Source: Pyrenochaeta sp. MPI-SDFR-AT-0127
Lineage: Eukaryota > Ascomycota > Dothideomycetes > Pleosporales > Cucurbitariaceae
NCBI GenBank assembly: GCA_020747015.1
Contig: JAGTJM010000007.1
Coordinates: 744,001-808,000 of the forward strand
DNA: 64,000 bases
Direction of reading: 5' to 3'
The notes under the pieces were generated by a model. That model worked only from the letters and a program-made list of their open reading frames with translations. It had not been told where the DNA came from and searched no databases. The position numbers and the translations under genes were made by a program. Positions 57,988 through 64,000 of the stretch are shown piece after piece. Position 1 is the first letter of the stretch, and every line of letters starts with the position of its first letter.

Positions 57988-60819
57988 CTACCCATCTGAC
58001 CAGTCAGAAACGCCGTCTTCAGGAGAAGCGCAACATATCCCACAGAAACCCGTTCCCACCCCTTCCTTGCTAAAAGCCCTAATAGATGCGACCAGTGAGG
58101 ATGCAGTTAAACGCAAGTCCGGCTCTTCCAAGAGCATTTGTTGAGCCCATGCGAGAGCCCTATTGTCATAAACTTCCTCAATGCCCTCTAATTCCAGAAT
58201 AAACTCCGATAAGGCAGCAAGGTTCGTACGAATGAAGGTTTGGCGTGATCCATGTTCTCCAAAGAACTCAATCATGTACTCAGCAGTCCTGCCCTTGAGA
58301 ACAACAATCATCTCCATAAAGACAACTCCTAGGCTCCAAATGTCAGACGTTGTGTTCCGAGGCTCTTGCCGAGCAACCTCAGGCGCGCAATATCTGGGGG
58401 ACATCCCGTTCACCATGCTCATAGTGGTACTGCCATCTGTATCTGTAAAGTCCAGAGACAAGCCAAAGTCTGCAAACAAGACTGCACTACGGTGTATAAG
58501 AATGTTTCCTGGCTTAATGTCCTTATGCCGAACTTTCTGCTCGTGAAGGAATTCGAGTGCCGTAGCTAGGCAGCCAAAGAAGGTTCGCAGCTCGGGACGA
58601 TTAGAAACGGTGGTCTGCTTCAAGTAAGCGCCTAGATTCATATCTGCGACGGGCGACATTATTAGGCCAATGTATTTTGGGTCCGTATAGCTTCCCACAA
58701 ACTCTACGATGTGGTGATGCTCTAGGCGCTTTAGAATCTGGATCTCGGCAATGAATTGCTTCGTATATTCCTTTCTCGGGCTCGCAAAGGCAGTACTCCG
58801 AAGTACTCGCTTCCTCGCATACTCCTTGAAGCTGATCTGACTGAGGACTTTGTCCACCTGGCCAAATCCACCACTGCCTAAGATTCCTTTCGGCTCAAAT
58901 GGAAGCGGTTCTCCTTGCTTGAAATGGCAATGCTGTCCATTCCCACCCCTTTCGAGGTCCATCGACTTCGTCAATACTAGGCTCTGAGCACCGACGAATG
59001 CCGCTCGAACACGTGGCTGTAGACAACCTGGCAAGTTTCTTTCAGTGACGGGAAGCCAGTAATCAGAAAAGCCGACGTCGATAAGATCGTCCAGAAATTT
59101 CAGATAACCGATAGTCCGAAGAATGGTGTACGTCCGCGGAACCTTGCTCCACGGCGGATTAGAGTGTTTCAACAGCGTCGATATTTCGCAAATTTCAGAG
59201 TCGTTATATGACTGCTGGTAATTCCGTTCATCTATGAAAAAGCTGTCTAGTCGCCCAGCTAAGGTATATTGCGTGTTGGTGTTCGCCGGCAAGAGAGAGG
59301 ATGATTTTGATTGCAGTTGTTGTGGCCAGTGCACGGTGTTAAGCGTGTTTGCATGATGTTGTCCGAGCGTGCTCTCGACAGAAGATATCATATCGTAGCT
59401 GGAGTCAACAAGGGAATTGATGCCGGTATTTTCGTCTTCAAGCTCGAGACTCAGCTTTGCTCCTGAATTGTCAAGGCGTAATCTCCGCTCAATATTCGCG
59501 TCGTTGCAGCTAGAGACAATCCACTTGACGCGAGAGGATATGCACGACTTCTGAGCGATGAAGTCCAGCAACTTTGACAAGCCTACAACGCATTCATCGA
59601 GCGCATTGATGAATACGTACGTGCACGTTAAGTCCGGGTCCTGCAGAATGTTTGTGAAGATCTCTGACAAGGCAACCCAGGCATTTGCATCGTTGAAGAG
59701 GGCTTTACCGGCATAGTTGTGCTTTTTCCGTATATGCGAGGTAAGCGATGGCTGTTGACTGACAAGCATATATAACAGGCCTCGCAGCACGGCTGTAGCG
59801 CTGTTGATCCGTGAGTCCGTGGCCTGACAGAAGAAGTAGGATAGGATTTCCGTGTTGGCCGTCGACTTGCTTAACTCGTTAATGATGCCACAGAGCAGCA
59901 TCGTCTTGCCCTTGCCCTTGATCCATAGCAGTCGGCTTTGCGGGTCGTTCCGCCACCGTTGGAAGTCAGAGTTTTCGAGGATCCAGTAGTATGAGTCCTC
60001 CAGCAGTCCGCCCTTTGCTTCCTCAATGCGCTTCTTATCATCACGAGGATCAGTAAGGTGTAAGTCTTGGATACATTTGTCCCGCTTATCGATCTCCTCC
60101 TCGAGCCTTTTAAATGCACTCGCCATTCCTTCGCCATAACGAAGGGGTATTTCAACGTCGAAAATACCTAGTAATGAGTACGCTTTATCTTCTTCGAGCT
60201 TGGCCTGGCGGTATCCTGTCCACTCAAATCGATCTTTAACGCTGAAATGAGATAAAGGAGTTCCTTGAAGTGCTGACTCGGGGATTCCAGTTATCTCGTA
60301 AATTTGTCGCGTTAGAGAACCCCTATCACCAAGTCGTATCCCTTCCTGAGAGAAGAATTCGACTGATCTCGGGGCAAGAAGGTCTTGAAGCGTCCAACAT
60401 CGAGTAAACCATCGGCTTCCCCGAAAAGCGGGCTCCCAAGTACACTCGGAGGACTGGTCGTTTGCTTTCTGCTTAACTGTTGAAACATCCGATAGATAGA
60501 CATAACTCCGAGTCGAATTGCGATACCAACGAAACATAGAGTTGATAGCCTGCGAGAGCTCGGCCCTGTTTGCCTTGTCAATGCAACAAGTATCGATCCA
60601 AAAGTATTCCAAGTCGTCTAATGCAGCTCGGGCTCCGCAGAACCGGATCTTCCCATAGCCAGCCTTATCCTTGCCAGTGCCATTTATCAGGTCTTCAAAG
60701 GTAACCTCCTCGGTATCTACTCCCCACGTATGCGAAAGTATCGCATAGGGAGGGATCGCCTCGTCGCGAAACTGAGTAAGACTGAACTCGCCAGTATCGC
60801 TGCGTCGCAAAAGACGCAT
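57988..60819 (-). CDS. HET - degenerate NACHT - protein kinase fusion (943 aa)
   Basis: One intronless frame. HET domain at residues 22-165 (YAILSHTWG, WIDTCCIDK, RCWTLQDL). The NTPase region (about 290-450) is damaged: the P-loop is contracted to WIKGKGKT (299-306), about three residues too short for Gx4GKT, and Walker B reads FINALDEC (403-410) with Asn where Asp is usual. A short LGQHHANTLNTV (485-496) looks like a relic of a TPR. Residues 520-943 form a fungal Ser/Thr kinase with its usual N-terminal extension: glycine loop GSGGFG (648-653), ATP lysine K670, HKDIKPGN (765-772), DFG (784-786) and CAPE (811-814). All kinase catalytic residues are present. The layout suggests a cell-death-type HET domain fused to a kinase through a dead switch domain. 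The substrate is unknown. Confidence 0.88.
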   Translation of the reverse strand: MRLLRRSDTGEFSLTQFRDEAIPPYAILSHTWGVDTEEVTFEDLINGTGKDKAGYGKIRFCGARAALDDLEYFWIDTCCIDKANRAELSQAINSMFRWYRNSTRSYVYLSDVSTVKQKANDQSSECTWEPAFRGSRWFTRCWTLQDLLAPRSVEFFSQEGIRLGDRGSLTRQIYEITGIPESALQGTPLSHFSVKDRFEWTGYRQAKLEEDKAYSLLGIFDVEIPLRYGEGMASAFKRLEEEIDKRDKCIQDLHLTDPRDDKKRIEEAKGGLLEDSYYWILENSDFQRWRNDPQSRLLWIKGKGKTMLLCGIINELSKSTANTEILSYFFCQATDSRINSATAVLRGLLYMLVSQQPSLTSHIRKKHNYAGKALFNDANAWVALSEIFTNILQDPDLTCTYVFINALDECVVGLSKLLDFIAQKSCISSRVKWIVSSCNDANIERRLRLDNSGAKLSLELEDENTGINSLVDSSYDMISSVESTLGQHHANTLNTVHWPQQLQSKSSSLLPANTNTQYTLAGRLDSFFIDERNYQQSYNDSEICEISTLLKHSNPPWSKVPRTYTILRTIGYLKFLDDLIDVGFSDYWLPVTERNLPGCLQPRVRAAFVGAQSLVLTKSMDLERGGNGQHCHFKQGEPLPFEPKGILGSGGFGQVDKVLSQISFKEYARKRVLRSTAFASPRKEYTKQFIAEIQILKRLEHHHIVEFVGSYTDPKYIGLIMSPVADMNLGAYLKQTTVSNRPELRTFFGCLATALEFLHEQKVRHKDIKPGNILIHRSAVLFADFGLSLDFTDTDGSTTMSMVNGMSPRYCAPEVARQEPRNTTSDIWSLGVVFMEMIVVLKGRTAEYMIEFFGEHGSRQTFIRTNLAALSEFILELEGIEEVYDNRALAWAQQMLLEEPDLRLTASSLVASIRAFSKEGVGTGFCGICCASPEDGVSDWSDG

Positions 60820-61145
60820 TGCTTCGCATGGAGCTGGACGGTGGCAAGCGGGAGGAATGGATCTCGGTCGGATTCAAACGCGGCAGCCTAACTAAAGAGA
60901 CGAGCAGGTTAAATCGCTCGTCCGAAGAGTAATATTACTCCTGGCTATTGAGGTTAGCAAGCATACAGGAGTACAGGACGCTGGGCTATACCGAAAATCG
61001 TATCTAGAGAGACAGTACAAGAGTGTTGTGAGCTAATTCCGCTATGAGTTGTCATGTCTTTACTTTTGTTGTGCAGAGGGTCATGCTGCAGCTGAAGGCG
61101 AATTCGCATGCAACGAGGCCGAATATGCCTATATCTTGAGAAGCG
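60820..61145. promoter_or_regulatory. Upstream region of HET-NACHT-kinase inside its cassette
   Basis: 326 bp between the ATG and repeat F; no open frame or clear core promoter element. Expected to hold the promoter by position. Confidence 0.35.
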
Positions 61146-61197
61146 GACGAACACCTTGGTGACGCTAGCAGGGAGGACGGCCGACCCGCTCCGGTAC
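61146..61197 (-). repeat. Cassette inverted repeat F (52 bp), 5' side of HET-NACHT-kinase
   Basis: Inverted partner of repeat E; core at 61164-61191. Five bases further right the large inverted repeat begins. Confidence 0.9.
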
Positions 61198-61202
61198 TGA
61201 CC

Positions 61203-61828
61203 TTGTGAAGATCTACATTTGAGTTTGGAGTAGAGAAAGAAGAGGAAGATGGGAAGCTGTTGTTCGCGCTCGCAACAACCGGCTTAGGTGTGGCGTTGTG
61301 GCGGTCAAGCACTGCCACATCTGCTAACCCCAGTTCCTCCAATGCGGGATCTGGTCCAAGCTGCTTGGCTAGCCATGGGTCCTGTTTTGGTTCCCGCAGT
61401 GGGGCCCTGTTCTGGGGGCCTACCGGTAGTGCAACATTCCTTTCCAGAGGTCCAATCTACGGAAATCCGGGCCCACTGCGGGCCCTAAACTAGTCCGCTT
61501 TGGCTTCGGCCACTTCCTACAAGTATTTCAAGGTTCATCCGTTAATAAGTCAGTGCTTCAAAAAGGTTCCACTTGACTGACCATCACCGGCAAGAATAAA
61601 ATTAGCTTCGCCAAGGCGCCCCTGACCAAAAACAGGTTTAAATTTTGCAGCTGCTCGCTGAACATAGATAATCATGTGACTAGGCATACTAGCCCTTTCT
61701 CACCGGAAACAGGCCCCACGGCGGGAACCAGAAGACCCCTGTGCTCGGCATCTCTTGGCATCCACCACTCTTCCTACAGCATATTCTGCCCGGTGGCAAC
61801 AACGCCCATCCAACCTCTCTCTTCATCA
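61203..61828 (+). repeat. Large inverted repeat, right copy (626 bp)
   Basis: Inverted counterpart of 49829-50294, with 153 extra bases at 61525-61677 and otherwise closely similar. The two copies enclose 50295-61202, that is cassettes 2 and 3. A segment inside it (about 61368-61410) is also repeated in inverted form at about 61988-62030. Confidence 0.88.
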
Positions 61829-62751
61829 ATGTCAGAAAAATAACGCCTCTCGCGCTTGTTGAGGGGCGGATAATTTTTCAGCGTGGACGAAGAGAGATTT
61901 TGGAATGGTCGTTGTTGCCACGTAGCATATGATATGGGTGGTGCGGTGGGCGCCAAAGGAGAGGGGTTCAGAACCAGGCTTGGGAGAGGGTCCACTGCGG
62001 GAACCAAAATGGGACCTATGGCTGGCGAGGCACAAACCCATACATGGCTCGTCTGCTGACAGCTATTCTTAGAACCCCACAGCGCTCGATCAACGGGTTT
62101 CGTCTACCATCCAATCTCCTGCTTGGTGTCTTGGACTGATCAACTCTCCAGTGTTAGGTGCATCTCATGGAGAAAGAAACCCCGAAACGAATCAATGGTT
62201 TGGACGATTCATGAGACCCAGGTGGGGCACGAATGGGTCGCAAAACGACTGGTGGGGCACAAGCAGCCGCGCCATGCACAGCACACCTCGCAACCCTCTT
62301 CTCAACCCATCGAGGGGAATGCCCACTCACGATGGAAGCTCACCGTGCGTTCGACACTGGCCCATTTCCGCACGTCCGACAACCAGCAAGCGCAATGTAC
62401 CGCGAAACTCCTCGAGGCGGATCACACACACGTAAACTCAGGCGCTGGATGTTGGGTGGCCGAAACTCGGTTCCGCTTCCTCTGTGTCGACTTGCTTGGT
62501 GCCACGTGACCTCTCTCTTCCAAATCATTTGTGTCAGGAGGACATTGCACAAACCACGCAGCAGCGAGGATCGCGATTCATTGATCTTTGCTGGACAATT
62601 GTATCTTGCCTTTCACTCTAGTGCATTAGGGAATCATTCATAAGAGGTTGGTCAACGAAGAAGCGCCATGGAACATAGGGGAATACTTGCTTGATATCTA
62701 TAAAGATCTGAACTGTTGCAAGTGCTTCAACGTCTTCACATAAAAACAGAA
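61829..62751. other. Intergenic, nothing certain
   Basis: Overlapping plus-strand frames of 94-136 codons at 62123-62643 have no family resemblance and overlap one another. About 61988-62030 is an inverted copy of about 61368-61410 (GGTTCCCGCAGTGG motif). The left end of the Tc1 element should lie in the last 200 bp, but I could not identify its TIR. Confidence 0.4.
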
Positions 62752-63855
62752 ATGCCTAGTATTATTCGAAGACGACGCAAGTTCCGCGCGCTACGTCCGT
62801 CAGAGCGAAACCGAGATCTAGCTCGAAAGCCAGGGACCCGACTAACGTGCGCACAGCGCTGTCGCATCTTCACGCTCTCGGACTTACTGCGCTGGTCTAC
62901 AGAAACTATTGCAGCAAATATGGGACTGCCCCGTTCAACCGTCCAGTCTGTGCTCCAGTCCGGGATCCAGGTCCCTAAAAGGCCGGCAGGCAGGAAGCCT
63001 GCTATTACAGATAAGATTCGTGAACGCCTCATCGCCCGTGCTACCCTAGACGCTGCTCATCGTCGCATGCCATACACAGAGATTGCTCGGCTGGAAGGCG
63101 TGCAGGCTGGTCGGAAAGCCTTGATGGCTGCGTTCAAAATGGAGTCGTACGGGCGCCGTGTTGCCACTGCGAAGCCTCTGCTTACTGAAGTGCAGAAGCA
63201 AGTACGTTTAGCATGGGCAACTGAGCACCTGAGCTGGAAGCCAGAGCAGTGGGCTAGCGTCGTCTGGACTGACGAGTGTTCCTTCTCCACCAAAGGCTTC
63301 GGAAGGGTATATGTCACCCGGCGACCGGGAGAGAAGTATCATCAGTCTTGCTGCGTCCCAAAGTTGAGGACCTACTCCTCATGGACAGTCCATGGAAGCA
63401 TATCGGCGTTTGGGAAGGGGCCCATGGTGGTGATGGAGAAGGAATGGGGTAGACTGACTGGAAAAGTGCATAGAGAAAAGGTGCTTCCCTGGGTGTACTA
63501 TTTCATGCACTGGGTGGCACAACACCTGTATAATCGCTCAAGACATGCCATTTTGATGGAAGATGGTGCTTCTCCGCACACTGCGAAACTCACCAAGCAG
63601 CTCCATGATTTGAGCGGTGTAGCCAAGATGTGCTGGCCTGCCAACTCTCCTGATCTAAATCCGATAGAGAACGTGTGGCGGTTGCTAAAACAGAGAGTAG
63701 CTAAGAGATGCCCGCGTACCCTTGCCGAGCTAAGGCATTGTGTGGAGGAAGAGTGGGTGGCGTTGGAAGTGGCTGATTTTGCTCGCTATGTTGGGAATAT
63801 GAATGAACGCTGTCAAGCTGTGATAGATGCGAAGGGAGGTCATACGAAATGGTAA
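62752..63855 (+). CDS. Tc1/mariner transposase, DD34E (367 aa, intact)
   Basis: ATG at 62752 (an earlier in-frame TTG is not a likely start). An N-terminal paired-type HTH (LTCAQRCRIFTLSDL, ANMGLPRSTVQSVLQ) and a GRKP linker precede the DDE domain. The catalytic residues are D174 in WTDECSF, D271 in LMEDGASPHTAK and E306 in SPDLNPIENVW. Exactly 34 residues separate the second D from the E. The frame is complete, so it may be active. The sequence after 63855 (145 bp to the edge) and before 62752 did not show an obvious terminal inverted repeat. The element may extend beyond the window. Confidence 0.93.
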   Translation: MPSIIRRRRKFRALRPSERNRDLARKPGTRLTCAQRCRIFTLSDLLRWSTETIAANMGLPRSTVQSVLQSGIQVPKRPAGRKPAITDKIRERLIARATLDAAHRRMPYTEIARLEGVQAGRKALMAAFKMESYGRRVATAKPLLTEVQKQVRLAWATEHLSWKPEQWASVVWTDECSFSTKGFGRVYVTRRPGEKYHQSCCVPKLRTYSSWTVHGSISAFGKGPMVVMEKEWGRLTGKVHREKVLPWVYYFMHWVAQHLYNRSRHAILMEDGASPHTAKLTKQLHDLSGVAKMCWPANSPDLNPIENVWRLLKQRVAKRCPRTLAELRHCVEEEWVALEVADFARYVGNMNERCQAVIDAKGGHTKW

Positions 63856-64000
63856 ACGATCAAAGTGAGCTAATTAGAAATTGTAGCGTAAAATATTGAG
63901 TACTTCCATATCCACAATAGATTTCCAGTTACGTTCCATGTTACTATTCGAACTCGTCAAGCACCGTCTTTTGCGCAGGCTTTCCGTACTGTCGCTGTAA

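Noticed and set aside
62123..62643. Three overlapping plus-strand frames of 94-136 codons
   Set aside because: They overlap one another in different frames and show no domain.

Overview
This window reads as an accessory region of a filamentous ascomycete (Pezizomycotina; class not provable from sequence alone). The reasons are short GT-AG introns of about 46-60 bp, HET-domain and STAND (NLR-like) genes, polyketide synthase pieces, a fungal rhodopsin-domain membrane protein, an acetate-permease-like gene, and many fungal-type hAT, pogo and Tc1 transposons. I saw no rRNA, tRNA, CRISPR array or virus.

Layout. 1-6.3 kb: a dead secondary-metabolism locus on the minus strand, in which an O-methyltransferase remnant runs directly into a headless highly reducing PKS. 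6.3-15 kb: almost gene-free, with one F-box-like CDS. 15-18 kb: an intact 2,847-bp hAT element (copy 1). 18-19 kb: a free-standing polyketide product-template (PT) domain gene. 19-43 kb: a transposon graveyard with hAT remnants of several families, a pogo-type element split by a MITE, and a DUF6589 gene. Between the transposons sit host genes: a GFA-family gene with one frameshift, an intact multi-exon rhodopsin-domain gene, and an acetate transporter cut by a hAT. 43.8-44.3 kb: a small secreted cysteine-containing protein. 46.8-61.8 kb: an island of three NLR-like genes, all on the minus strand: patatin plus TPR, HET-NACHT-ankyrin (split by hAT copy 2), and HET-degenerate NACHT-kinase. 62.7-63.9 kb: an intact Tc1/mariner transposase gene.

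The most striking structure is in the NLR island. Each of the three genes sits inside its own pair of inverted repeats (73, 58 and 52 bp). All six repeats share a 28-bp core, and within a pair they are nearly or fully identical. The second and third cassettes together are also bounded by a 466-bp inverted repeat. The genes therefore look like IR-delimited cassettes. The HET-NACHT-ankyrin gene was intact until hAT copy 2 landed in it, leaving a perfect 8-bp target duplication and an unbroken frame on both sides. The two hAT copies are 34 kb apart, inverted, and differ by one residue in their transposases, so transposition here is recent.

Exon joins, domain names and truncations were worked out by eye from translations. 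No database search was run.
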